Part shown: in pieces, positions 8,916 to 16,331 of the stretch
Numbering within the stretch: position 1 is the first letter of the stretch
Layout: each line of letters starts with the position of its first letter
NCBI RefSeq assembly: GCF_041224415.1
Contig: NZ_JBGFFE010000001.1
Location: 186,001-250,000 of the forward strand
Length of the DNA: 64,000 nucleotides
Reading direction: 5' to 3'
Source: Clostridium_B lapidicellarium
GTDB taxonomy: Bacteria; Bacillota; Clostridia; Clostridiales; Clostridiaceae
Translations under genes and position numbers: made by a program
Notes under the pieces: generated by a model
Database searches by the model: none
What the model was told of the DNA's origin: nothing
What the model saw: the letters and a program-made list of their open reading frames with translations, nothing else

Positions 8916-9362
8916 CTATTTATTTTTTTTATTTTTCTTTCTCACCATCTGGTTATAATCGTCTACCATATCCTGCAAGGTGGTAAATTTCATAACTCTA
9001 TCTATACTTTCCTTGATCTTGCTCCATAAAAGCCTAGTGGCACAGCAGTCTATCTTGCTGCAGGAACTCTCGTTATTTTCATCTATACAATTTGAAATTT
9101 CCACAGGGCCTTCCAATACACCCATTATCTCAGCTATGGTTATATCTTTAGGTTCCCTATTTAAAATATATCCTCCCTGGGCTCCCCTTATACTTTTGAT
9201 CAAATTAGATTTTCTCAAGCTGGAAAATAGCTGCTCTAAATAATACTCCGATATATTCTGTCTTTCCGATATGCTTTTTATAGAAGATGGCTCCCCACTA
9301 TAGTGAATAGCCAGATCCAACATTGCCCTGACACCATATCTTCCTTTTGTAGATAATTTCAA
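8916..9362 (-). CDS. iscR: Rrf2 family Fe-S cluster regulator IscR
   Basis: A 148-residue Rrf2-type winged-helix regulator that probably senses an Fe-S cluster and represses Fe-S assembly genes. The N-terminus MKLSTKGRYGVRAMLDLA and the ISEYYLEQLFSSLR recognition region are classic IscR. The cluster site has Cys at 92, 101, 106 and 107. The start is taken as the TTG at 9362 because it yields the family N-terminus and follows GGGAAGTGG; the upstream ATG at 9377 would add five residues and lacks a ribosome site. Unusually, no iscS, iscU or mnmA follows; the next genes are the PRC-barrel and AI-2E genes. Confidence 0.9.
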   Translation of the reverse strand: MKLSTKGRYGVRAMLDLAIHYSGEPSSIKSISERQNISEYYLEQLFSSLRKSNLIKSIRGAQGGYILNREPKDITIAEIMGVLEGPVEISNCIDENNESSCSKIDCCATRLLWSKIKESIDRVMKFTTLQDMVDDYNQMVRKKNKKNK

Positions 9363-9411
9363 TTGACCACTTCCCATCTACTTTTTTAGATCAATAGCTA
9401 TTATATTTTCT

Positions 9412-9446
9412 ATATTATCAAATCAGAGTAAAATTGTCAACTATAG
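9412..9446 (-). promoter_or_regulatory. iscR promoter with IscR-like half-site
   Basis: A TTGACA box at 9441-9436 and TAATAT at 9417-9412 are 18 bases apart on the minus strand. The -35 lies inside ATAGTTGAC, which matches the left half of the E. coli type 1 IscR site (ATASYYGAC), and ACTCTGAT follows where the right half should be. Self-repression by IscR is therefore plausible. It is back to back with the P-type ATPase promoter, with about 20 bases between the two -35 boxes. Confidence 0.65.
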
Positions 9447-9461
9447 CCTGCAGGATCCATT

Positions 9462-9490
9462 TGACAAGGCAATAAAATTCTTCTAGAATA
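9462..9490 (+). promoter_or_regulatory. Sigma-A promoter of the metal-efflux ATPase
   Basis: TTGACA at 9462-9467 and TAGAAT at 9485-9490 are separated by 17 bases. The expected start is near 9497, inside the inverted-repeat control region described separately. The -10 box overlaps the left arm of that repeat, so a bound repressor would block polymerase. Confidence 0.82.
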
Positions 9491-9538
9491 ATCATATACC
9501 ATATAGGGGCATATAGCATATGATTATTCTAGAAGAAA
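9479..9538. promoter_or_regulatory. 60-bp inverted-repeat operator, probable CsoR-family site
   Basis: Two perfect 20-base arms, TTCTTCTAGAATAATCATAT at 9479-9498 and its exact complement at 9519-9538, flank a 20-base centre. The centre contains ATATAGGGGCATAT, an A/T-rich inverted repeat around a G4 tract, which is the layout of RcnR/CsoR family operators. The transcript should start near 9497, so the left arm is mostly untranscribed and the dyad probably acts on DNA rather than as an RNA hairpin. The CsoR-family gene downstream is the natural candidate to bind here. Confidence 0.7.
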
Positions 9539-9551
9539 GGTCGGATTTTTC

Positions 9552-11414
9552 ATGACTTTTATCGACAAATTCAAGAAAGAAGACGGATTTCGCACATTAT
9601 GTCTGACCGTACTCTCAGGCATAGTTTTAATTATAAGTTTTTTCAAGTTGATTCCACAACTGCCATTCGATGCGGCATGGATTGCCATTCTCGTAAGTGG
9701 AGTTCCCATAATCATCGGGGCAGCAAGGGGATTGATAACCGAATTTGACGTCACTGCCGACTTACTGGTGGCAATTGCACTAATAGCAGCACTTGTAATA
9801 GGACAATATTTTGCTGCAGGAGAAGTTGCTTTTATTATGCAGCTGGGTACAGTATTAGAGGATGTCACGGCAGATAAATCCCATAAAAGTCTGCAGTCTC
9901 TTATAAATCTCACACCCCAGAAGGCCTGCCTCCATACGGCAGCGGGCAATAAAGAAATACTGGCCTCAAAAGTCAAAAAGGGAGATATTCTCCTGGTTCG
10001 CCCTGGAGAGGCCATACCGGTCGATGGAAGAATACTCAAGGGAAACACCTCTGTCGATCAATCCATCATGACCGGTGAATCCGTTCCAGTGGACAAAACA
10101 GCCGGAGAGGAAGTATACCAGGGAACCATAAACCAGCAGGGCGTTATAGAAATAAAGGCCACTAACGCAGGCAATAACTCCTCTCTAAAAAAAATGATCA
10201 ATTTAGTAAGACAAGCTGAGGAAAATAAAGCACCAATCGTCCGCATTGCAGATAAATGGGCCCGTATCCTTGTTCCAATTGCCCTGGGCTGTTCAATACT
10301 TATATTTTTTCTTACAAAAAACATATACAGGGCAGTAACTGCCCTGGTCGTTTTCTGTCCCTGCTCGCTCGTGCTGGCCACGCCCACTGCCATAATGGCT
10401 GCAATTGGAAATGCCACAAAGAAGGGAATACTTATTAAATCCGGTTCTGCAGTGGAAACTGCTGCAAAACTGGACACCCTGGTTATGGATAAGACGGGAA
10501 CACTCACCTGCGGCAAGCTGCAGGTCAAAGATATAATAATGCTCAACCACGACCTGGATAAAACATATTTTATAAAATTAATCGCCAGTGCAGAAAAATT
10601 CTCCGAACACCCTTTGGGAAAAGCAATTTTCACCTACAGTCAAAATTATGGAATTGCCGCAGAGGATCCTGAATCATTTACAATGCAAGCTGGAAAAGGT
10701 ATACTTGCAATAGTCGACGGACACAAACTATCAATTGGCATGAAAACCATAGATAAAAAAATCATGGAAAGTTCCCCGGATGCCGCAAAACTCATTGAGA
10801 AAATCCAAAATCAGGGAAAAACCGTACTACCTGCAGCACTGGATGGAAAAATTGCAGGAATTATATCAATTGCAGATACACTCCGCCTGGAGTCTAAAAG
10901 CACAATTTCAAGACTGAAAAAAACTGGGTTGTCCCACATAATCATGCTAACAGGTGACAATGAGGCTGTTGCCAATTCTATTGGACAATCTATAGGAATG
11001 ACAGATATATTTGCCTCACAGCTTCCCGGGGATAAAGCTTCCACGGTAAAAGAGCTCACAAAAAGCGGCCATTTTGTAGGCATGCTGGGAGACGGTGTTA
11101 ATGACGCTCCAGCTCTGGCTACAGCTTCTGTAGGAATCGTCATGGGTGCCATAGGCTCGGATGTGGCCATTGAGGCCGCAGATATTGCACTGATGAGTGA
11201 CGACATAGGAAAACTCCCTTTTTTAATAAATCTCTGCCGCAAAACCAGGGGACGTATCATATTCAATATCGTGATCTCCATGTGCCTTAATTTTTTTGCC
11301 ATTATCCTCGCGGGCCTTGGAATTTTAAACCCTGTAACCGCAGCACTTGTCCACAACTGTGGATCTGTTTTTGTAGTTACAAATTCCGCACTTCTTCTTG
11401 CATATAGAGAATAA
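9552..11414 (+). CDS. Heavy-metal translocating P1B-type ATPase
   Basis: A 620-residue membrane pump that exports a metal ion using ATP. Visible motifs are TGES (174-177, actuator domain), the ion-binding CPC in a transmembrane helix (269-271), the phosphorylated DKTGT (313-317), the HP dipeptide of P1B pumps (353-354), and GDGVNDAP in the P-domain. There is no N-terminal GMxCxxC metal-binding domain: the protein starts directly at the first membrane helices. The last helix carries HNCGS (601-605), not the residues of typical Zn/Cd or Cu pumps, so I do not assign a metal. The gene has a GAAAGG ribosome site and looks more GC-rich than its neighbours, hinting at transfer. It is followed by its probable repressor. 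Confidence 0.93.
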   Translation: MTFIDKFKKEDGFRTLCLTVLSGIVLIISFFKLIPQLPFDAAWIAILVSGVPIIIGAARGLITEFDVTADLLVAIALIAALVIGQYFAAGEVAFIMQLGTVLEDVTADKSHKSLQSLINLTPQKACLHTAAGNKEILASKVKKGDILLVRPGEAIPVDGRILKGNTSVDQSIMTGESVPVDKTAGEEVYQGTINQQGVIEIKATNAGNNSSLKKMINLVRQAEENKAPIVRIADKWARILVPIALGCSILIFFLTKNIYRAVTALVVFCPCSLVLATPTAIMAAIGNATKKGILIKSGSAVETAAKLDTLVMDKTGTLTCGKLQVKDIIMLNHDLDKTYFIKLIASAEKFSEHPLGKAIFTYSQNYGIAAEDPESFTMQAGKGILAIVDGHKLSIGMKTIDKKIMESSPDAAKLIEKIQNQGKTVLPAALDGKIAGIISIADTLRLESKSTISRLKKTGLSHIIMLTGDNEAVANSIGQSIGMTDIFASQLPGDKASTVKELTKSGHFVGMLGDGVNDAPALATASVGIVMGAIGSDVAIEAADIALMSDDIGKLPFLINLCRKTRGRIIFNIVISMCLNFFAIILAGLGILNPVTAALVHNCGSVFVVTNSALLLAYRE

Positions 11415-11496
11415 ATAAGTTCTGACAATCATTCTTGTCATTAAAGCTTGCATTTTTTCTGCAAATTTTATAATATAATTCGAGGGGAGTGATTTT

Positions 11497-11778
11497 ATGC
11501 CAGCTTGTCAGCACCATGATGTAAATAAACTTTGCAAAAGAATCAACAGAGTTCAGGGGCAATTAAAAGGTATATGCAAAATGTTGGAAGATGACAAACC
11601 CTGTGATGAAATAATCATCCAGCTCAATTCGGCAAAAGCAGCACTGCAGAAAATCAGCCAGATAATACTTGAAGATCACTTGGAATACTGTGTCCTGGAT
11701 GCACTACGCAAAGGTGACAGGGAACCTCAAATTGAAAGTTTGAAAAGAGCCTTAAATCAGTATACGAAAATGATTTAA
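11497..11778 (+). CDS. CsoR/RcnR family metal-sensing repressor
   Basis: A 93-residue all-helical repressor of the CsoR/RcnR (DUF156) family, with the core KRINRVQGQLKGICKMLEDD. Cys36, His61 and Cys65 fall exactly at the residue numbers of the Cu(I) site of M. tuberculosis CsoR. This favours a thiolate-rich site such as Cu(I) over the His-rich Ni/Co site of RcnR. The N-terminal CQHH adds further potential ligands. It lies 82 bases after the ATPase gene with a GAGGGGAG ribosome site and weak -10-like TATAAT boxes upstream, so it may have its own promoter as well. It probably controls the inverted-repeat operator before the ATPase. Confidence 0.88.
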   Translation: MPACQHHDVNKLCKRINRVQGQLKGICKMLEDDKPCDEIIIQLNSAKAALQKISQIILEDHLEYCVLDALRKGDREPQIESLKRALNQYTKMI

Positions 11779-11784
11779 CCAAAA

Positions 11785-11832
11785 TAAAAGCAGCCATCCA
11801 TCGTTTTTACGCAATTTCATGGCTGCTTTTTA
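11785..11832 (+). terminator. Terminator after the efflux module
   Basis: The stem AAAGCAGCCAT/ATGGCTGCTTT is followed by a T run on the plus strand, and its complement gives an A/T-flanked stem on the other strand. It lies between two convergent genes, so it may stop transcription in both directions. Confidence 0.85.
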
Positions 11833-11859
11833 CCTGGCTTCAATTGGAAATTTCAAATA

Positions 11860-12363
11860 TTAACCCTGATAACAGTTCACTATCTCTCCATAGTAGATCT
11901 TGTGATAATTTCCTGCATAACTGCCGCTGTAACAATTTGAATCTATATTTTTGGATAAAAATTTCCTATCCATATCCTGCTTATATACAATCTTACATTC
12001 ATAGTACATGCTGCATCCAGCTATGACAGGACTATCAACACTTTTACCCGGAACTGTCTTCAGATTGCACTCCTTGAATTTATCTATATCCCTTCCTGAT
12101 TTTGTTCCGCATATGTTAAAGGCCTTTTTCATACTATCATCAAAACATACGCTTACAGTAAAATTATTGCTCTTTTCCATAAATTCTCTAGTATATCTGG
12201 ACTGCCTTACAAGCACGGTAAAAATCGGTTTTTGCCAAACAATGCCAATACTTCCCCACCCTATGGTCATGGTGTTTACCTTTCCGTTATACTTGCTTGT
12301 CAAAAAAGCCCTTCCTTTTCCTATATTTTCAATGGTTTCTGTCATATTTTTTGTGAATTCCAT
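11860..12363 (-). CDS. Flavin reductase-like FMN-binding protein
   Basis: A 167-residue protein with the flavin reductase-like split-barrel fold, which binds FMN. The motifs TMTIGWGSIGIVWQKPIF and FTVSVCFDDSMKKAFNICGTKSGRD match members such as clostridial flavoredoxins. The substrate is unknown; such proteins act as flavin reductases or electron carriers. The ATG at 12363 follows AGGAGGG at 11-base spacing, and starting there avoids overlap with the upstream gene; a longer frame to 12429 would run into it. It is likely co-transcribed with the phosphatase gene upstream. Confidence 0.82.
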   Translation of the reverse strand: MEFTKNMTETIENIGKGRAFLTSKYNGKVNTMTIGWGSIGIVWQKPIFTVLVRQSRYTREFMEKSNNFTVSVCFDDSMKKAFNICGTKSGRDIDKFKECNLKTVPGKSVDSPVIAGCSMYYECKIVYKQDMDRKFLSKNIDSNCYSGSYAGNYHKIYYGEIVNCYQG

Positions 12364-12379
12364 AATACAATAATCCCTC

Positions 12380-13156
12380 CTACAATAAATTTTTATCGTA
12401 TTCTTTTTTTCTATTTTTAAAATACACAACTTTCAGGTTGCAGAGTCCTGCAATCTCAACTGCACTTTTGAAGTTAGAGCCTATATTATAGGAATTGTGG
12501 GCATCAGAACCTATAGTTATGTATTTTCCGCCAAGTTCACCAAACTTCTTATACATCTCTATCATATTTTGGATTGCACTCTTATTTCCGAGCCTTCGGG
12601 TATTCAGCTCAAGACATTTATCCTGATCTATAAGTTTTTTAAATATCTCATCTATTATCTCCGAAAAACTGCTGCAGTATAATTCACTATCTTCATATCC
12701 AGAATATCTGGCTATATAGTCAATATGCCCAAGGCTGTCTATAAAGTCAAATTTACTTAAATTATCCAGTATGGCTTGAAAATATTTGGAATAGGTCTCT
12801 TTTTTACTTTTTCCCCTATAATAATCAGGAGAATATAAATCCTTATTATCAACCAGATGTGTAGAACCTATTACATAATCAAATGGATTGTTTTCTATAA
12901 GCTCCCTGCTTTCCTTCAGGCAATCTTCCTTCATTCCAAGTTCTATTCCCAAAAGCAAATTATCATTTCTCCACCTGGAATATTCCCGAAAGTATTTATC
13001 CACATCAAAGCGGAAAGAATCTTTCTGTGGAAAATTAATATCCATATGTTCGGTTATTATGAGAGACATAGCATTTTCCCTGGCATACTTTCTGGCACAC
13101 TCTATCTTCATTTCCGAATCCGTTGAAAAAGTAGTGTGTACATGTGTATCAAACAA
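12380..13156 (-). CDS. hisK: PHP-domain histidinol-phosphatase, HisK type
   Basis: A 258-residue PHP-superfamily phosphatase of the HisJ/HisK family, which converts histidinol phosphate to histidinol. Metal-binding motifs are visible in order: DTHVHTTFS (3-11), ITEHMD, IGSTHLVD, SLGHIDY and IGSDAHN near the C-terminus. The start is TTG at 13156 behind a GGAGGT site at 8-base spacing. The histidine operon 2.4 kb away lacks a phosphatase gene, so this enzyme supplies the missing step, although it lies outside that operon. A different PHP substrate cannot be ruled out. Confidence 0.85.
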   Translation of the reverse strand: MFDTHVHTTFSTDSEMKIECARKYARENAMSLIITEHMDINFPQKDSFRFDVDKYFREYSRWRNDNLLLGIELGMKEDCLKESRELIENNPFDYVIGSTHLVDNKDLYSPDYYRGKSKKETYSKYFQAILDNLSKFDFIDSLGHIDYIARYSGYEDSELYCSSFSEIIDEIFKKLIDQDKCLELNTRRLGNKSAIQNMIEMYKKFGELGGKYITIGSDAHNSYNIGSNFKSAVEIAGLCNLKVVYFKNRKKEYDKNLL

Positions 13157-13178
13157 AATATATTACCTCCTGTAAATT

Positions 13179-14099
13179 TTAAATTATATATTTCAAAATC
13201 ATGGTTATAAGTGGGATAGTAAACATTGATATTATAGTACTCATAAATATTATTCTAGCGGCCAGTTTATAATCTGCATTGTATTTTTCAGCAAATATGG
13301 AAGCTACTACTGCTGCAGGCATGGCCTCAATTACAGCACATATTTGAATCATAAGTGTGTCCACATGGAAAATTCTCAATATAAATACGGTAAGCAGCGG
13401 CATTACTATCAATCTTAAAAAACATCCGTAATATACCATAAGCTCTGAAAAAATATCTTTTAATCTTGCCTCTGACAGCATGGATCCGACTATAATCATG
13501 GAAAGAGGAGTAGTCATCGAACCCACCGTACTGACTGCAGTATATAGAGTATAAGGCAATTTAATTGAAAATACAAACATCAAAAAACCAATCACTGTTG
13601 AAATTACAGCAGGGTTTAAAAGCGCATTTTTCACGGTTTTCATATTATTTTTACCCGTATAAAGTACTACCCCTACGCTGAACATGAGTAAATTATAAGG
13701 TATGTTGAATATGGCACCATAAAATATTCCTATTTTACCGAATATTCCTTCCAATACGGGATACCCCATGAACCCGCTGTTGGGAAATATACTTGAAAAT
13801 CTAAGTACACTTTTAACCCTGTCTTTATTATGTAAAACAAAAAACTTACTCAATAATATGAAAATTATCTGAATTACCGCAGAACATAGAAATATGCTTT
13901 CTGCATTTTTTACCATTTTTTCTGAATAATTATAGTTAAAAGACGTCAAAAGTAAAGCTGGAAGAGTTATATCCAATAAAAAATTTGAAAGACTTTTTAC
14001 TGATTCCTTGGTTATTATATCCTTCTTTCTTGCGAAAACTCCAACCAACATCATAATTGACAATATTATCACTTGATTTACTACTTTAATGTTCAACAA
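13179..14099 (-). CDS. AEC family transporter
   Basis: A 306-residue integral membrane protein of the auxin efflux carrier (AEC) family with about ten hydrophobic segments. The N-terminal half has the repeat-type pattern LLDITLPALLLTSF and the SIFPNSGFMGYPVL motif; the C-terminal half has MTTPLSMIIVGSML and AMPAAVVASIFAEKY. Bacterial members export or import organic acids such as malate or malonate; the substrate here is unknown. The start is a TTG at 14099 or the next TTG codon; the ribosome site AGGAAC lies close upstream. The hisK gene follows 22 bases downstream. Confidence 0.85.
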   Translation of the reverse strand: MLNIKVVNQVIILSIMMLVGVFARKKDIITKESVKSLSNFLLDITLPALLLTSFNYNYSEKMVKNAESIFLCSAVIQIIFILLSKFFVLHNKDRVKSVLRFSSIFPNSGFMGYPVLEGIFGKIGIFYGAIFNIPYNLLMFSVGVVLYTGKNNMKTVKNALLNPAVISTVIGFLMFVFSIKLPYTLYTAVSTVGSMTTPLSMIIVGSMLSEARLKDIFSELMVYYGCFLRLIVMPLLTVFILRIFHVDTLMIQICAVIEAMPAAVVASIFAEKYNADYKLAARIIFMSTIISMFTIPLITMILKYII

Positions 14100-14113
14100 C
14101 GTTCCTGAGCTCT

Positions 14114-14136
14114 AAATACCGGGCAATCAGGTATTT
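14114..14136 (-). terminator. Weak hairpin before the AEC transporter gene
   Basis: A 7-bp inverted repeat AAATACC/GGTATTT with a 9-base loop lies between two minus-strand genes. It has no strong T run, so it is at best an attenuating structure. Confidence 0.3.
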
Positions 14137-14166
14137 TCACCTCTCTTCCTTCCATTACAACTTCAT

Positions 14167-14754
14167 CTACTCCAAATCAGTATACATGCACCTGTCAGCA
14201 TATTTGGAAATCAGGTCAAAAAGTTCTTTTATACTGCCATGTGCTCCCCATTTCAATATATTATTTGACATCTCCTCATTTTGGGCTAAAAACTGATATA
14301 GATTCAAAATTATATAATCCCTTATTCTGAGATACAGGTAATCTTCCTCCATGGATATTATTCTCTCATTCAAATTCTCTATGGAGCTGTACCTCTTTAT
14401 AAAGTCAAGTTCATCCCCATTTAACTTATCTCCGTTTTTAAAAACCACTCTGCCCTTTGAAACTTCCGTCTCAGATTCTCTTTCAATATTTTCTATAGCT
14501 TTTCCCATCTCGTCCGTACCAGGTATTTTACCATTTTGGGCCCATTTTTCCATCATTTTCAGATGCTTTGCCCAAAGTTTTTTCATCGATACAATGCCAG
14601 CTTTCAAAGTTGACTCATAATTTTCAATTTTCCCTGCAGCTTTTTTTCTGGTCTCCAAAGTATCGTACACACTTTTATGCCAATAATTTTTTGCCTGAAA
14701 TATAGGCTTGGCAGACACTTCCACCAGCTCAGACAAAAATTCAGATCTATCCAT
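14167..14754 (-). CDS. Hypothetical protein, 195 aa, helical
   Basis: I do not recognise this protein. It is 195 residues long, soluble, charged and predicted by eye to be almost wholly helical, with no signal peptide or membrane segment and no metal-site motif. It begins MDRSEFLSELVEVSAKPIFQ and has a Trp-rich stretch LWAKHLKMMEKWAQNG near residues 60-75. The ribosome site GGGGGAT is good, and codon use resembles its neighbours, so it is a real gene. It sits between a PAP2-type membrane protein upstream and an AEC permease downstream on the same strand; no function follows from that. Confidence 0.75.
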   Translation of the reverse strand: MDRSEFLSELVEVSAKPIFQAKNYWHKSVYDTLETRKKAAGKIENYESTLKAGIVSMKKLWAKHLKMMEKWAQNGKIPGTDEMGKAIENIERESETEVSKGRVVFKNGDKLNGDELDFIKRYSSIENLNERIISMEEDYLYLRIRDYIILNLYQFLAQNEEMSNNILKWGAHGSIKELFDLISKYADRCMYTDLE

Positions 14755-14819
14755 ATCATATCCCCCTTGTCCTCTTTCTCCTGCCTACTGGCTGAAGATT
14801 ACTTCTATATTATAATCCA

Positions 14820-15464
14820 TTATGCAAAAAATTTGAATGCAGTCCATTTATAAAATACCAGACTTTTCTCCAGAATGGGAACAGCAAAAAATCTGTATAT
14901 GATCTCGGCCATCAGTACTGCAAAGATCAAATCCAAAATCACATGCTGCTTTACAAATTGTGTGGATAACATTATCAATACCGAGAAAAAATCTATAATA
15001 AGTTTATTGGAGGATTTTTTCACTTCCCCCGCCCCTCTGTCAACAGCATAGCATGTCAGGACATGTATGCTCGGGAAACAGTTAAATGGTTTATCCAGCC
15101 TGTATGTCAGCCTTATAATACGTGAAAAGATATCATTTCCATAGACAGCAGGTCTTGGAACTGTAGTTTGAAAGAAAAAATAAATTACATAACACAGCAT
15201 CATTCCCAGGACAATAGTTATTATAGTCTTATAGTAAGCTTCCCTGCAGTTAAGATAAATGTACAAAATACTCAAGATCACAAAAGGATACCACATCCAA
15301 TAGGGAATTATAAATTCTTTTATAAAGGGAACATCCCTGTCAAAACTGGTGACCAGATTATAACACCCGTTAATTGAATTATTCAATTTTCCATACATTA
15401 TGTTCACAGCAGGTATGAGGAGCATCAGGCCCAAAGGCAAAAAATTTGCTTTTATGTTTTTCAT
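14820..15464 (-). CDS. PAP2 superfamily membrane protein
   Basis: A 214-residue protein with about six membrane segments and the phosphatase motifs of the PAP2_3/inositol phosphotransferase-like branch. TTVPRPAVYG is motif 1-like, CFPSIHVL is motif 2 with the catalytic His, and STQFVKQHVILD is motif 3 with the second His and Asp. Such proteins dephosphorylate or transfer phospholipid head groups, for example undecaprenyl pyrophosphate or phosphatidate; the substrate is unknown. It begins directly with a signal-anchor-like helix. It is downstream of the his operon terminator. Confidence 0.82.
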   Translation of the reverse strand: MKNIKANFLPLGLMLLIPAVNIMYGKLNNSINGCYNLVTSFDRDVPFIKEFIIPYWMWYPFVILSILYIYLNCREAYYKTIITIVLGMMLCYVIYFFFQTTVPRPAVYGNDIFSRIIRLTYRLDKPFNCFPSIHVLTCYAVDRGAGEVKKSSNKLIIDFFSVLIMLSTQFVKQHVILDLIFAVLMAEIIYRFFAVPILEKSLVFYKWTAFKFFA

Positions 15465-15559
15465 ACTTCACCAACTTTTACATTTTATACTACCTATTAT
15501 ATTATAGGGAAGATCACTCGATTATTTAATACATAAATTTTAAATTATTTATTAAATAT

Positions 15560-15597
15560 TTTGCAAAACAAGAGCCAGGGCACATGCGTCCCCGGCA
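15560..15597 (-). terminator. Terminator of the histidine operon
   Basis: On the minus strand, GCCGGGG (15596-15590) pairs with CCCTGGC (15580-15574) over a 9-base loop, with one G-U pair, and TCTTGTTTT follows. It begins 10 bases after the hisE stop. Confidence 0.75.
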
Positions 15598-15605
15598 TCA
15601 AGATA

Positions 15606-15941
15606 TCAGTGTATTCCTTCCATGATCTTCCTTTCAGGTTTTTTATTGCATATTTTCTGTCTTCTTCTTTCAAGTTCCCGGGTTATATCCTCCAGGCTCA
15701 CTTTCTGATTTGACATCAGGACCAAAAGATGATATATGAGATCACATATTTCGTATACTTCTTCTTTTTTATTGTCATTCTTACTGGCAATTATCACCTC
15801 AGAAGCCTCTTCTCCAACTTTTTTAAGTATCTTGTCAATCCCCTCTCTAAAAAGATAATTCGTATAGGAACCCTCTATTGGATTTACCTTTCTATCTTCT
15901 ATAACACCGCATAGTTCCTCCAATATTTTCTGTAATTCCAT
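15606..15941 (-). CDS. hisE: Phosphoribosyl-ATP pyrophosphatase
   Basis: HisE hydrolyses phosphoribosyl-ATP to phosphoribosyl-AMP, the second step of histidine synthesis. The 111-residue alpha-helical MazG-like protein has the metal-binding pattern GEEASEVIIASKN and EEVYEICDLIYHLLVLMSNQ. It is separate from HisI, not fused as in enterobacteria. The ATG at 15941 is chosen because GGAGTG lies 9 bases upstream; an in-frame GTG at 15953 overlaps that site. It is the last gene of the operon, followed by a terminator. Confidence 0.95.
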   Translation of the reverse strand: MELQKILEELCGVIEDRKVNPIEGSYTNYLFREGIDKILKKVGEEASEVIIASKNDNKKEEVYEICDLIYHLLVLMSNQKVSLEDITRELERRRQKICNKKPERKIMEGIH

Positions 15942-15958
15942 TAAAATACACACTCCTT

Positions 15959-16288
15959 TTAATATAATTTCCTATAAAAACAGCTTCTTCTTCCTGTATG
16001 GCAAGCTGCTCCCACCTGCTTGACCTCTATCAAAATAGTGTCATAATCACAGTCAACTTTTATATTTTTTACATACTGATAATGTCCGGAAGTTTCACCC
16101 TTATTCCACAGTTTGTTCCTGGATCTGCTCCAAAACCAGGTCTTCCCCGTTTCAATGGTTCTTTCAAGGGATTCCCTATTAACATATGCCAGCATAAGCA
16201 CTTCACCATTTTCAAAATCCTGTACAATTGCCGGAACAAGACCTCCCGACTTTTTGAAATCCATATTGTCTAAAATTTTCCTATCCAT
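15959..16288 (-). CDS. hisI: Phosphoribosyl-AMP cyclohydrolase
   Basis: HisI opens the adenine ring of phosphoribosyl-AMP. The 109-residue protein has the signature ARG-like stretch NRESLERTIETGKTWFWSRS, KGETSG, then DCDYDTILI with the Mg-binding Asp residues and AACHTGRRSCF with the zinc Cys residues. It is the stand-alone form. It lies 17 bases upstream of hisE and 40 bases after hisF in the same operon. Confidence 0.96.
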   Translation of the reverse strand: MDRKILDNMDFKKSGGLVPAIVQDFENGEVLMLAYVNRESLERTIETGKTWFWSRSRNKLWNKGETSGHYQYVKNIKVDCDYDTILIEVKQVGAACHTGRRSCFYRKLY

Positions 16289-16331
16289 CCACTGTCACCT
16301 TTTCTGATTCAAACTATAAAATGCAAATATA

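Noticed and set aside
9524..11428. Long minus-strand frames opposite the P-type ATPase gene (9524-10048, 10058-10633, 10811-11428)
   Set aside because: They mirror the codon pattern of the real gene on the other strand and show no family motif.
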